From: an uncultured Bacteroides sp.
GTDB taxonomy: Bacteria; Bacteroidota; Bacteroidia; Bacteroidales; Bacteroidaceae
Direction: 5' to 3'
Length of the DNA: 33,285 bases
NCBI GenBank assembly: GCA_900542985.1
Contig: UQPQ01000030.1
Span: forward strand, 1 to 33,285
Shown here in pieces: positions 1 through 8,411 of the stretch. How positions within the stretch are numbered: the first letter of the stretch is position 1; every line of letters starts with the position of its first letter. The position numbers and the translations under genes were made by a program. Below the pieces are notes generated by a model. That model worked only from the letters and a program-made list of their open reading frames with translations, did not search any database and was not told where the DNA came from.

Positions 1-182
1 TTGCTCAGGAACTTATAAATAAAGTTAAATTATAGTGTTGCGGAATTAAGGATTACTTTACTCATATAATAAGATTTTATTGATTACACAGTTACATATA
101 AAGACTGGAAAAACACAGACAATAGTATACAAAATTTCATAAAGCTTAAATTATAGTATACCAAGCTATAACCAATCTGTTG

Positions 183-190
183 CAAAGATA
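183..190 (-). promoter_or_regulatory. Possible Bacteroidetes -7 promoter element
   Basis: On the minus strand the bases read TATCTTTG, a match to the Bacteroidetes -7 consensus TAnnTTTG. No clear TTTG -33 box lies 19-20 bases upstream. It would drive transcription out of the left edge. Confidence 0.3.
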
Positions 191-271
191 GTGAAAACTC
201 TACGAACTCTTACTTTACCGTATCATTTTATAATAAATTTTACACAAAACGAATAATGTTCTATAGCCGCC

Positions 272-345
272 GACGTCGGCTGCAAAACCAATGACGCCGA
301 TTATACGGACAACGTCATCGGCTATGCGGACGACATCGTAGAACG
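272..345. repeat. Degenerate 21-base tandem repeat, patch A
   Basis: Three successive 21-base units can be laid out at 272-292, 293-313 and 314-334, with a partial unit to about 345. The better-kept units share the core GACGYCGGCTATRCGGAC followed by RAC. The patch begins with a perfect 12-base palindrome, GCCGACGTCGGC, at 269-280. It is far richer in G+C than its surroundings. A related patch lies at 14308-14391. Read in one frame, the units would give heptads like D-A/V-G-Y-T-D-N, but no start or gene context supports translation. Function unknown. Confidence 0.6.
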
Positions 346-428
346 AAATACGTTATTGCATACAGAATAATCTGATAAATAAACATTTTTATACTTCAAT
401 ATCATACCTTCATATTTACACAAAAAAA

Positions 429-481
429 CTGCAATTCTCTCCTAAAATAAAAGTCCGAAGACCTTCAGGCAAGAATTGCAG
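429..481 (-). terminator. Intrinsic terminator after nadE
   Basis: A perfect 10-base inverted repeat (CTGCAATTCT at 429-438, AGAATTGCAG at 472-481) lies 34 bases past the nadE stop. On the minus strand it is followed by a run of seven T (complement of 422-428). The loop is long, about 33 bases. Confidence 0.75.
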
Positions 482-514
482 CTATAATCAATAAAAAATA
501 GTTTAATCTGATAT

Positions 515-2446
515 TCAGAGTTCCTCACACTCCTTCAGCCACAATACCGAACTTGCATCACTCGGCATACGCCAATCGCCACGCGGACTAAGCGATACCG
601 AACCAACCTTTGGACCGTCAGGCAGGCACGAACGCTTGAACTGCTGATTGAAGAAACGACGGCAGAAAGTAGTCAGCCATTTCTTGATAATTTCGCGGTC
701 ATAAACATCCTTAAAGGCTATCTCTGCCAGATAGAAAATCTTAGCAGGACGAGAGCCAAAGCGCAGGAAATGATAAAGGAAGAAATCGTGCAACTCGTAT
801 GGACCTACCAAATCTTCCGTTTTCTGTTTTATGTTTCCGTTTTCGTCGGCAGGAATCAACTCCGGACTAATTGGAGTATCAATAATATCAAGCAAAGTAG
901 CACGTGACTCTGCATCTACTCCTGTTTCGGCTACCCAAGTCACCAGATAGCGAACCAGTGTTTTAGGTATGCTGGCATTCACTCCGTACATCGACATATG
1001 GTCTCCATTGTACGTAGCCCATCCCAAAGCCAGTTCAGACAAATCGCCGGTACCGATAACCAATCCTCCTACTTTATTGGCATAATCCATCAGAATCTGT
1101 GTACGCTCACGAGCCTGACCATTTTCATAAGTGACATCGTGTACATTAATGTCATGCTCTATATCTTTGAAATGCTGAATACATGCATCCTTAATGCTGA
1201 TTTCTTTAGTGGTAACTCCCAAAGACTGCATTAAATCCAGTGCATTATGGTAGGTACGGTCGGTAGTTCCAAAACCAGGCATTGTAATACCTACAATTCC
1301 CTTACGGGACAGCCCCAGTTTATCGAACGTTTTCACACATACCAGTAAAGCCAGTGTAGAATCAAGTCCTCCGGAAATACCTACCACTACTGTATTGCAG
1401 TGTGTATGCACCAAACGCTTGGCCAAACCAGCTACCTGGATAGAGAAAATCTCCTCACAACGTTCGTCAAGCAGTTTGCCACCCGCAGGAACAAAAGGAT
1501 GCGGCTCTACCGGACGTGTCAGATGCAAGTCTTTCACATTGACCATTTCAGCGCAAACACGCTTTACTGGCTGCTGACTGTAAGCCCGTACACTTGCGGC
1601 AAAAGTTGTATTGCCTAATCGTTCGCCGCGCAATCGTTCTACATCAATCTCACTGATGACCAATTGTTCTTCGAATGAGAAACGTTCGGATTCAGCCAAC
1701 AGAGAACCGTTTTCGTAAATCAAAGCATTACCGGCAAATACCACATCGGTAGTCGACTCACCAAAACCGGAAGAAGCAAATACATATCCGGCCAGACAAC
1801 GTGCCGACTGCTGAGCCAATAAAGAACGTAAATACTGGTGCTTGCTGATATTTTCTGTATCGGCAGACATATTGAAAATAATCTCTGCTCCTTTCAATGC
1901 CAATGTAGAGCTAGGCGGAATCGTAGCCCATACATCCTCGCAGATCTCAACTCCAAAACATACATCGGAAGTCTCAAACAACAGGTTAGCGCTTACAGGA
2001 ACCAACTGTCCACACAGACGGACTACAGTATCATCAGAATGAGCTGTAGAGGGAGCAAACCAACGTTGCTCATAGAATTCCTTATAATTAGGTAAATAAG
2101 TCTTTGGTACTACTCCTAAAATTTTTCCTTTCTGAAAGACAACAGCACAATTCAGCAAAGTAGAATTTACCACTACCGGTAATCCCACAATGGAAATAAT
2201 ATCCAGTTGACGAGTATTGTTCATAATCTGCATCAAGGCAAATTCTGCCTGTTCGAGCAGAAGTCCCTGTTCAAACAAATCTCCACAAGAATATCCGGTA
2301 AGATTCAGCTCCGGAAAGATAATAATCTGTACACCTTTCTCTTCTGCCTGAGTTATCTGTTTCTCGGTTTGTTGCGCATTGAACAAACAGTCGGCCACCT
2401 TCACTGAAGGAATAGCAGCCGCTACTTTTACAAAACCAAATTTCAT
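515..2446 (-). CDS. nadE: Glutamine-dependent NAD+ synthetase
   Basis: Makes NAD+ from deamido-NAD+, ATP and glutamine, the last step of NAD biosynthesis, in the cytoplasm. The 643-residue length fits the two-domain, glutamine-using form. The N-terminal nitrilase-like glutaminase domain (about 1-300) shows the expected triad: E46 in FPELNLTGY, K115 in VPKTYLPN and C169 in GVEICEDVW. The synthetase domain carries the pyrophosphate loop GISGGLDS near 356-363, and a later GTGDLSELALGW stretch typical of the family. The ATG at 2446 is preceded on the minus strand by a TACCTTTG -7 element about 20 bases upstream, so the leader is short. The gene is a single unit, with its own terminator, and is divergent from the PerR-like gene. 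Confidence 0.96.
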   Translation of the reverse strand: MKFGFVKVAAAIPSVKVADCLFNAQQTEKQITQAEEKGVQIIIFPELNLTGYSCGDLFEQGLLLEQAEFALMQIMNNTRQLDIISIVGLPVVVNSTLLNCAVVFQKGKILGVVPKTYLPNYKEFYEQRWFAPSTAHSDDTVVRLCGQLVPVSANLLFETSDVCFGVEICEDVWATIPPSSTLALKGAEIIFNMSADTENISKHQYLRSLLAQQSARCLAGYVFASSGFGESTTDVVFAGNALIYENGSLLAESERFSFEEQLVISEIDVERLRGERLGNTTFAASVRAYSQQPVKRVCAEMVNVKDLHLTRPVEPHPFVPAGGKLLDERCEEIFSIQVAGLAKRLVHTHCNTVVVGISGGLDSTLALLVCVKTFDKLGLSRKGIVGITMPGFGTTDRTYHNALDLMQSLGVTTKEISIKDACIQHFKDIEHDINVHDVTYENGQARERTQILMDYANKVGGLVIGTGDLSELALGWATYNGDHMSMYGVNASIPKTLVRYLVTWVAETGVDAESRATLLDIIDTPISPELIPADENGNIKQKTEDLVGPYELHDFFLYHFLRFGSRPAKIFYLAEIAFKDVYDREIIKKWLTTFCRRFFNQQFKRSCLPDGPKVGSVSLSPRGDWRMPSDASSVLWLKECEEL

Positions 2447-2466
2447 ATATCCTTACTTATATAAAA

Positions 2467-2474
2467 CAAAGGTA
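2467..2474 (-). promoter_or_regulatory. Probable nadE promoter (-7 element)
   Basis: Minus-strand TACCTTTG matches the Bacteroidetes -7 consensus TAnnTTTG and sits just upstream of the nadE start. The -33 box is not clear: the stretch upstream is T-rich but has no TTTG at 19-20 bases. Confidence 0.55.
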
Positions 2475-2686
2475 AGAATTAAAAACGAAAAAGCCGGAAA
2501 AAGCATCCAATAAAACTCTTTGTGAAAAGAAACACTCAAAATCAATTAATGTACAATAAAAGCCCATCCATGAAAATAACAGTTCTTGTAATGAACCAAA
2601 GAAACCAGTAAAACGTTGATTATATAAACTCTATTATACATAGAATTGAACAAAATTAAAAAGATATTATTTTTTAGGCTTGCATC

Positions 2687-2716
2687 TTGTTATTTAAGAA
2701 AATGTTTGTATCTTTG
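2687..2716 (+). promoter_or_regulatory. Promoter of the PerR-like/rubrerythrin operon
   Basis: TTG at 2687-2689, a 19-base spacer, then TATCTTTG at 2709-2716 fit the Bacteroidetes housekeeping promoter. The start codon at 2761 follows by about 44 bases. The rest of the 2447-2760 spacer is AT-rich and shows no other feature I can support. I did not find a convincing PerR-box palindrome by eye. Confidence 0.65.
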
Positions 2717-2760
2717 CCTTTGAATTAAAATTGTAACAATTACAAAAATCTAAATATAAC

Positions 2761-3180
2761 ATGAACGTTTACGAATATTTGCTTAGTTATAACATCAAGC
2801 CATCCGTACAACGCATAGCTATTATGGATTATTTGCTCAAGCACAAAACTCATCCGTGCATTGATGAGATTTATTTGGCTTTATGTAAAGAGATACCAAC
2901 TTTATCGAAAACTACTGTATACAACACGCTAAAGTTGTTTATCGAACACGGTGCAGCCAAAATGCTAACGATCGACGAACGAAATGCCTGCTTTGACGGA
3001 GAAATTTCTGCACATGCCCATTTCCAATGCAAAGTTTGCGGAAAGATCTATGATGTCCCTTATAAAGAAGAAACAGAAGAAGTAAAAACCCTGGAAGATA
3101 AAGGGTTTATAATAAACGAAACTCATCGATATTACAAAGGAGTTTGCAGTGAATGTGCAGCAAAATCCTCAAAAAATTAA
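2761..3180 (+). CDS. perR: Fur-family regulator, PerR-like (peroxide sensor)
   Basis: A 139-residue Fur-superfamily repressor: N-terminal winged helix (about 1-75, recognition stretch [14 protein letters not shown] at 47-60) and C-terminal dimer domain. Structural zinc would be held by C90/C93 and C129/C132. With an offset of six, the regulatory metal ligands known for Bacillus subtilis PerR (H37, D85, H91, H93, D104) line up with H31, D79, H85, H87 and D98. The Asp at the last position, in CGKIYDVP, is the residue that in characterised proteins separates PerR from Fur, which has Glu. The neighbouring rubrerythrin supports a peroxide-response role. The symbol perR is by similarity and context; a Fur role is less likely. 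Confidence 0.85.
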   Translation: MNVYEYLLSYNIKPSVQRIAIMDYLLKHKTHPCIDEIYLALCKEIPTLSKTTVYNTLKLFIEHGAAKMLTIDERNACFDGEISAHAHFQCKVCGKIYDVPYKEETEEVKTLEDKGFIINETHRYYKGVCSECAAKSSKN

Positions 3181-3221
3181 ATAGGAAAAAATTAACAACT
3201 AACTTAAAAAACTTTGTGATT

Positions 3222-3776
3222 ATGAAGAAATTTATTTGTACTGTATGTGGTTACATCCACGAAGGTGAAACAGCTCCTGAAAAATGCCCATTGTGTAAAG
3301 CTCCTGCTTCTAAATTCAAAGAAATGGAAGAAGCTGCAGAAGGTGGTTTGCAGTTTGTAGACGAACACGTAATCGGTGTTGCTAAAGGTTGTGACGAAGA
3401 AATGATCAAAGACTTGAACAACCACTTCATGGGTGAATGTACAGAAGTTGGTATGTACTTGGCTATGAGCCGTCAGGCTGACCGCGAAGGCTATCCTGAA
3501 GTAGCTGAAGCTTTCAAACGTTACGCTTGGGAAGAAGCAGAACACGCTGCTAAATTTGCAGAATTGTTGGGTGACTGCGTATGGGATACAAAAACAAACC
3601 TGGAAAAACGTATGAACGCTGAATGCGGTGCTTGCGAAGACAAAAAACGTATTGCTACTCGCGCTAAAGCTTTGAATTTGGACGCTATTCACGATACAGT
3701 TCACGAAATGGCTAAAGACGAAGCTCGTCACGGAAAAGGTTTCGAAGGCTTGTACAACAGATATTTCAAGAAATAA
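3222..3776 (+). CDS. rbr: Reverse-type rubrerythrin (peroxide reductase)
   Basis: A 184-residue non-haem iron protein expected to reduce hydrogen peroxide to water in the cytoplasm of anaerobes. The rubredoxin Fe(SCys)4 domain is at the N-terminus (C6, C9, C22, C25 in CTVCGY and CPLCKAP). The ferritin-like di-iron domain follows, with EEAEH at 104-108 and DEARH at 166-170. This is the reverse order of classical rubrerythrin, as in clostridial revRbr. The open frame extends upstream to 3153, overlapping the regulator, but the residues before [11 protein letters not shown] have no family counterpart, so I start at 3222. The gene lies 41 bases after the PerR-like stop, almost surely in one operon and so probably under that regulator. 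Confidence 0.95.
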   Translation: MKKFICTVCGYIHEGETAPEKCPLCKAPASKFKEMEEAAEGGLQFVDEHVIGVAKGCDEEMIKDLNNHFMGECTEVGMYLAMSRQADREGYPEVAEAFKRYAWEEAEHAAKFAELLGDCVWDTKTNLEKRMNAECGACEDKKRIATRAKALNLDAIHDTVHEMAKDEARHGKGFEGLYNRYFKK

Positions 3777-3798
3777 TCTTACCCAATATAGATTGTTT

Positions 3799-3825
3799 AA
3801 AGGCATCCTCAAAAGGGATGCCTTT
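3799..3825 (+). terminator. Intrinsic terminator after rubrerythrin
   Basis: Stem AAAGGCATCC with GGATGCCTTT around a short loop (3809-3815), followed by T residues to 3827. An outer match TACCCAA (3780-3786) with TTGGGTA (3826-3832) could lengthen the stem. Confidence 0.85.
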
Positions 3826-3883
3826 TTGGGTATAAAGATATTCAGTAAATATTCCTAAAAATAAGACAATACATGAAGAAGAT

Positions 3884-4198
3884 TTATATATTTTTTGTAG
3901 ACTCATATTCTACTTTATTCTTGGATAACAACAATTGATCTAAAGCTTCTGTATGAGCCTTATACATAGATGTAAAGCCCCTATATTGAGCTTCCCATTG
4001 ATCAGATAAGGACTTCAGAGAATCAAGCAAAGCATTGTATTCTTCTTCAGTTGAAAAAGACAACATATTTTCTGAACTGCTTCTGGGAGAATATGTACTT
4101 AATTCATTTTATTCCATTGGAACATTTACTATATCATCAGAGTTACAAGATGATAAAACAACCATAGATAATGATAGGCACTAAAATAGTTTTCCCAT
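3884..4198 (-). pseudogene. Decayed lipoprotein gene with two in-frame stops
   Basis: Reading from the ATG at 4198, the frame gives MGKLF, stop, then CLSLSMVVLSSCNSDD, a clear lipoprotein signal with lipobox LSSC. Then follow IVNVPME, a second stop, and a continuous stretch through MLSFSTEEEYNALLDSLKSL to a stop at 3884. The two stops, TAG at 4181-4183 and TAA near 4120, each interrupt otherwise sensible sequence, and each could come from one base change in CAG and CAA. The surviving 60-residue open frame (ATG at 4066) is the mature N-terminus of what was probably a longer secreted lipoprotein. The family is not certain: it recalls large Bacteroides lipoproteins with EEFN/EEYN starts. It lies 28 bases after the beta-barrel gene, at the end of the signalling operon. 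Confidence 0.75.
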
Positions 4199-4226
4199 AA
4201 TTGTAATTTTTAATTGTTAATATTAA

Positions 4227-4841
4227 TCAATATTTAAATATTGGAATAAAAAGAGATACCCCAAGCTCTCTATTCGATTTGGGATTATTAGTATAGTAAT
4301 TCTCATACAGCGACTTGAAGCCATGTTTATATGAAGCTGATAGCTTCATACCATTATTGAATTCATAACCCAAAGCAAATACCAGAGGAAAATCAATAAC
4401 TTGTTTATTAGAATTACCTTTTAATTTATCTGTTTTCAAATAGTATGTTGGTTCAATACCTAAACCAGCATATAAACCTGAGTAGATACGATAATTTATA
4501 GTTCCGTTGAGCGATGCTCCCCAAATCCACCCCTTATCTGTCCACGGTTTCACCTTGTCCCCATCTATATCCAATGAATTGATTTGTCCTTGCACTGCCT
4601 TACCAAGGACAGATGCATCAAGTGAGAAGCGATCTGATAATCTGAAGTTGAACTGATAGCCAAGATTGAAGCCGATGCCTGGTGTCCACTTGGTCTCTGG
4701 TGAAACACCTTCACCAATCCACTGATATCCGGTGTGTTTTCCGAGATGTCCATCTGTTACACCGAATATGATACCTGATTTTTGTGCAAAACACGCTATC
4801 CCTGTCATGAGAAACATAGCTGATAAAATTGTCTTTTTCAT
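4227..4841 (-). CDS. Small outer-membrane beta-barrel protein
   Basis: A 204-residue secreted protein. Residues 1-19 (MKKTILSAMFLMTGIACFAQ) form a signal peptide. The rest is made of alternating short hydrophobic/aromatic strands (for example FNLGYQFNFRLSDRFSLDAS, ALGYEFNNGMKLSASYKHG). It ends GVSLFIPIFKY, with the aromatic finish usual for outer-membrane barrels. It resembles the Bacteroidetes OMP_b-brl family of 8-stranded barrels. It starts 12 bases after the DUF4249 stop, so it is the fifth gene of the sigma/anti-sigma/TonB operon and probably works at the outer membrane with that receptor. The substrate is unknown. Confidence 0.8.
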   Translation of the reverse strand: MKKTILSAMFLMTGIACFAQKSGIIFGVTDGHLGKHTGYQWIGEGVSPETKWTPGIGFNLGYQFNFRLSDRFSLDASVLGKAVQGQINSLDIDGDKVKPWTDKGWIWGASLNGTINYRIYSGLYAGLGIEPTYYLKTDKLKGNSNKQVIDFPLVFALGYEFNNGMKLSASYKHGFKSLYENYYTNNPKSNRELGVSLFIPIFKY

Positions 4842-4853
4842 AAATTCAAATAT

Positions 4854-5831
4854 TTAGTTTTCATATATATTATTTATCCAATGTGTCTGATAAATCCGGC
4901 ATCCGCCAACTACACCTAAGCCATCTTTTATGTTGGTATAAGTGGAACGTATGGGGGCCAATTCTGAGTTGCCGAGTCCATTGTTCTTTAAGTCATTCAA
5001 CGATTTCAGATATCTGTAGAATTCTTCTGATATACTGTAAATAAAGACTTTATATTTATATATACACTTGATATGTTCATTTCCGTCAGGAGTTACGAAA
5101 TCATCCTCATAATCATTCCGATAAATCGTATTGAGTTGCAGCGTATATTCTTTACCTTGGATTTTTTCATCATTCCAGAAATAGAGATTATTATAATATT
5201 CGTTCTCTATCATAAGAATGTCATCCAGGCCCGAAGCTGATTGTAATAACGGTTCATCATCCAATTCAAATTTAATTGCAGATATTGTTTCAGAATAACC
5301 CTCATTACTCCATATCATCTGTTTTTGCACAACCCTTATGGCATACCAATTTTTATCCACAGCATTGTCCGTAAAATTTATACGGAATTGTATTTTGCTA
5401 GGATCATCTTGTTTCCTTAACATCTCTATAGAGTTCAACGGGAAAGGGGAAGGAATTTTTGTGTTTGAGGATTCAGCCTTTAGTTTTCCACTTTTGGCTG
5501 TAACTCTAACATGTTCTCCATCCATTAATTTCCTTATAACGTAATAACTATGTGCCGGAACACCAGGCAAGGAGTCTTCTGTCCACAGCATTTTATACGC
5601 TTCATTATTAATCCAAACCTGTACATCTGCATCTTTTAATCCGTAACCCAAGTCTCCATTTTGGCTGACAGGAAGACTTTGATAAAGACGGACTACCGTA
5701 GTATCACTGCTTCCCGGATAACAATACATTACTAATTTAGGTAGCTCTGCTACTTCATCCAGTTCAAAATGATAAGAACAGGAAGTAAGCAAAAAAGTAT
5801 AAGCACATAATATGTATAAATATCGCATCAT
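4854..5831 (-). CDS. DUF4249 lipoprotein, partner of TonB receptor
   Basis: A 325-residue lipoprotein: hydrophobic leader with lipobox LLTSC (C18). The body begins with ELPKLVMYCYPGSSDTTVVRLYQSLPV and ends with a Gly-rich GLGVVGGCRIYQT stretch, both features I associate with DUF4249. Its ATG directly abuts the TonB-receptor stop with no spacer, which implies coupled translation. Members of this family are commonly encoded just after TonB-dependent receptors with N-terminal carboxypeptidase-regulatory domains, and may serve as surface or periplasmic accessory proteins. The molecular role is not known. It is not a SusD homologue by anything I can see. A second in-frame ATG follows at once (5828). 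Confidence 0.82.
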   Translation of the reverse strand: MMRYLYILCAYTFLLTSCSYHFELDEVAELPKLVMYCYPGSSDTTVVRLYQSLPVSQNGDLGYGLKDADVQVWINNEAYKMLWTEDSLPGVPAHSYYVIRKLMDGEHVRVTAKSGKLKAESSNTKIPSPFPLNSIEMLRKQDDPSKIQFRINFTDNAVDKNWYAIRVVQKQMIWSNEGYSETISAIKFELDDEPLLQSASGLDDILMIENEYYNNLYFWNDEKIQGKEYTLQLNTIYRNDYEDDFVTPDGNEHIKCIYKYKVFIYSISEEFYRYLKSLNDLKNNGLGNSELAPIRSTYTNIKDGLGVVGGCRIYQTHWINNIYEN

Positions 5832-8411
5832 TTAAAATTTTAGTGTATAACTGAATGAAGGTATAATAGGAAATATACCGATTCCTTTTCCTCTGAAACT
5901 TCCGTCGGGGAGACGTTCAATTTTAGTGTAAAGAGGATTCATACGGCAATAGGCGTTGTAAACACTGACATTCCATATACGTTCAAATCCTTTTTTGGTC
6001 GTACGTCGAAAATTTACCCCCACATCAAGGCGATGATATGGCGGCAAAGTAATATTGTTTGGTTTCCCATAAACCAGTTCTGGCTCTCCTGAATCGGGTA
6101 CTTCCGGAAAAGAAGGTCCGTTTACATATTGTGTCGGAACCGTAGCACGGTCACCGCTCCGGAAAGTCCATGCAGAATAAGCATCTATACGGTTGTTGAA
6201 TTTATGCCTGAATGATATGTTCAGCTTATGTCTGTTGTCAAACTTACTGAAATACCAGTCAGGATAAAAGTCCTTGAATTTTTGCTTGCTCCAGGACAAT
6301 GTATATCCGACTTCAATCGTATTGTGGGAATGATTATATGACATGGAAAGTTCCATGCCATATGATTTTCCGTTTCCGCTTCTGACCAGATTTTCCCAAT
6401 TGTCAGATGGCAGCATGAGACTATTGCCATTATCATACTCCAGAAGTCCGTTGGTTGTACGGTAGTACCCTTCCACATCCAGACGTAAATGAAAAGGAAG
6501 TTCCATATATATACCTGCCGCCAGTTGTCTTGAACGCATGGGATGTACTTTGCGTGTGGAAGGAACCCAGCTGTCTGTCGGAAGATTCAGGTATGTACTG
6601 GAAAGCTGGTGTGCAAACTGGCTCATTTCAGTATAGGATGTCTTAATGGCCGTCTTTTCAGAAAGTCTGTAACATAGGGATAAACGCGGTTCTATTGAAT
6701 GGTTTGTCACTCCATCTGTCCGATAAAGTGTATAGTGTAAGCCTGCATTCAGGTTGACATCGGGAAAAACTTTCATATCATCTTCTGCATAAAATGATAT
6801 CTCACTTCCCTCATAATGACTTGAATTGCTATGCTTTACAGTTTTTTCATTATTCTGATCTCTTGATGATGTATCCTGCGGCCGGTAGATGTGATACAGG
6901 AAATTGCTGCCAAAGCGTAAATGATGACTGACCGTAGGACGGTAATCAAAGTCCAAACGATAGCCAAAATCATCAATAGTTGAATTGTTATACCGTTCCG
7001 TTCTCTTCATGGATACTTCCTGCCCCTCCATGAAAAAACGGTTGTTTTCAACATAATCATATAATGAATTGTTGCGGGAATAAATTCCTGCTAAACTCGC
7101 ATAAAGCTTTGAGGAAAACTGGCTGCTCCATGTCAGTGCGACATTGGTATTTCCCCACCTGATTCTGAAATCAGAGGTATAATGTTCCTGATCTGAACCC
7201 GACATCTTATCATTAAAAATCTGATTGGCCTTCATTTTCAACAGGTCATTTCCTGAATAGACGCTGAGAGAAAGTTTGTTTCTGTCAGAAAAAAGATGTG
7301 TAATTTTTCCGTTAAGATCGTAGAAAGCATAGCGCACATTTCTCTTATTGTCAGGATTTGACGAATTATAAATCAAGAATGCGGGAGCTGTAAATACATC
7401 AGCCCAGCTTCTTCTTATGGCAAAATTGAACGATGTCCTGTCTTTTATAATAGGACCTTCCAACTGGAATCTACCATCGAGCAATCCTAATGAAAAGCTG
7501 CCATGATATTGTTTCATGTTACCTTCTTTTGTACGGACATCCACTACAGAAGACAGTCTGCCACCATAGCGTGCAGGAAAGCCGCTTTTGTAAAAATCTA
7601 CATTTTTCACTATATCCGTATTGAAGGCAGAAAAAAGGCCACCAAGATGATTGACCTGATAAATAGGGGCACCGTCAAGAAGAAAAAGATTTTCATCATT
7701 TTTCCCACCGTGTACATACATACCTGATAACAATTCCGTTCCTGAAGAAACACCCGGTAACCTTTGTATTGTTTTAATCAGGTCGGGTGAACTCAACAAG
7801 GAAAACTCAGTATTCAGCTGTTCTGTCGTTAATGATACTTTTCCAGTTTGGGTAGTACGAAGAGGGGAGTTAAGGTCTGCAACTACTTCTACGTCATCCA
7901 ACAAGGTCGTATTTTCTTTCATGTAAATGATGCCATGGAAGTCTGTATCCAAGTCTATTTCTTTTATCACATTCTGAAAGCCTATATACGAGAATCTCAT
8001 TTTGTGTACTCCTTCAGGAAGTGTAATGCTAAAAAATCCCTGTTCGTTAGTAAGTGTTCCGGATTGTGTGCTTAAGTCATATACTGTTACATTAACAAGA
8101 GATTTACCATTATCATCGCAGACATAGCCTGATAAGGTATGTCTGTTCTCCCGATATAACAAAACATACTCACCCTGTATTTCCCATTTAATATTACTCT
8201 TTCTGAAGATATTATTAAGATTTTCTGAAAGAGTGCAATTATTCTGTATATCCCTACCTGGCTTAGTATCAGCCAAAGAAGAATCATATATGAAATGAAC
8301 TGAATACATTTTTTGAATAGCATCAATGAGTTTCTTCAGCTCGGGCAATTCATTTTGGGCACTCGCGCTGGCACAAATACCCAATATTAAAGCTGTTACT
8401 ATTGTTCTCAT
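5832..8411 (-). CDS. TonB-dependent receptor with STN signalling domain
   Basis: An 859-residue outer-membrane receptor. Domains in order: signal peptide (1-19, ending ASASAQ), STN signalling domain (about 20-68), carboxypeptidase-regulatory-like Ig fold (about 72-160: LSGYVCDDNGKSLVNVTVYD), a TonB-box-like LLDDVEVVAD, plug (about 185-305: LPGVSSGTELLSGMYVHGG, LLDGAPIYQVNHLGG), then a 22-strand-type barrel ending in SFSYTLKF. The STN domain is what transducing receptors use to contact a FecR-type anti-sigma factor, and one is encoded immediately upstream with a 4-base ATGA overlap. It is therefore a cell-surface signalling receptor. The ligand cannot be read from the sequence; no SusD follows, so glycan uptake is less likely than a small ligand, chelate or peptide. 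Confidence 0.93.
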   Translation of the reverse strand: MRTIVTALILGICASASAQNELPELKKLIDAIQKMYSVHFIYDSSLADTKPGRDIQNNCTLSENLNNIFRKSNIKWEIQGEYVLLYRENRHTLSGYVCDDNGKSLVNVTVYDLSTQSGTLTNEQGFFSITLPEGVHKMRFSYIGFQNVIKEIDLDTDFHGIIYMKENTTLLDDVEVVADLNSPLRTTQTGKVSLTTEQLNTEFSLLSSPDLIKTIQRLPGVSSGTELLSGMYVHGGKNDENLFLLDGAPIYQVNHLGGLFSAFNTDIVKNVDFYKSGFPARYGGRLSSVVDVRTKEGNMKQYHGSFSLGLLDGRFQLEGPIIKDRTSFNFAIRRSWADVFTAPAFLIYNSSNPDNKRNVRYAFYDLNGKITHLFSDRNKLSLSVYSGNDLLKMKANQIFNDKMSGSDQEHYTSDFRIRWGNTNVALTWSSQFSSKLYASLAGIYSRNNSLYDYVENNRFFMEGQEVSMKRTERYNNSTIDDFGYRLDFDYRPTVSHHLRFGSNFLYHIYRPQDTSSRDQNNEKTVKHSNSSHYEGSEISFYAEDDMKVFPDVNLNAGLHYTLYRTDGVTNHSIEPRLSLCYRLSEKTAIKTSYTEMSQFAHQLSSTYLNLPTDSWVPSTRKVHPMRSRQLAAGIYMELPFHLRLDVEGYYRTTNGLLEYDNGNSLMLPSDNWENLVRSGNGKSYGMELSMSYNHSHNTIEVGYTLSWSKQKFKDFYPDWYFSKFDNRHKLNISFRHKFNNRIDAYSAWTFRSGDRATVPTQYVNGPSFPEVPDSGEPELVYGKPNNITLPPYHRLDVGVNFRRTTKKGFERIWNVSVYNAYCRMNPLYTKIERLPDGSFRGKGIGIFPIIPSFSYTLKF

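Larger units (their letters stand above)
1..428. other. Intergenic region at left edge, no gene seen
   Basis: I see no supportable gene in this AT-rich stretch. It holds a GC-rich patch of 21-base repeats (listed separately) and a possible minus-strand -7 element near 183-190. The 12-base string TTAAATTATAGT occurs twice, near 24-35 and 147-158. The stretch may be the upstream region of a minus-strand gene lying beyond the left edge. Confidence 0.5.

Noticed and set aside
272..334. CRISPR array
   Set aside because: The units are contiguous 21-base tandem copies with no spacers, and no cas genes are present.
3153..3221. Upstream extension of rubrerythrin by 23 residues
   Set aside because: It overlaps the regulator gene and is Lys/Asn-rich with no family counterpart; the rubredoxin domain begins at the ATG at 3222.
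3204..3812. Open frame of 202 codons on the minus strand opposite rubrerythrin
   Set aside because: It is the antisense shadow of a well-supported gene; its Phe/Ser/Val-rich composition reflects the reverse of Lys/Glu codons, and it runs through the terminator.
4120..4183. Programmed stop-codon readthrough or recoding in the lipoprotein gene
   Set aside because: Two different stop codons and a missing 3' part point to decay; no recoding structure is visible.
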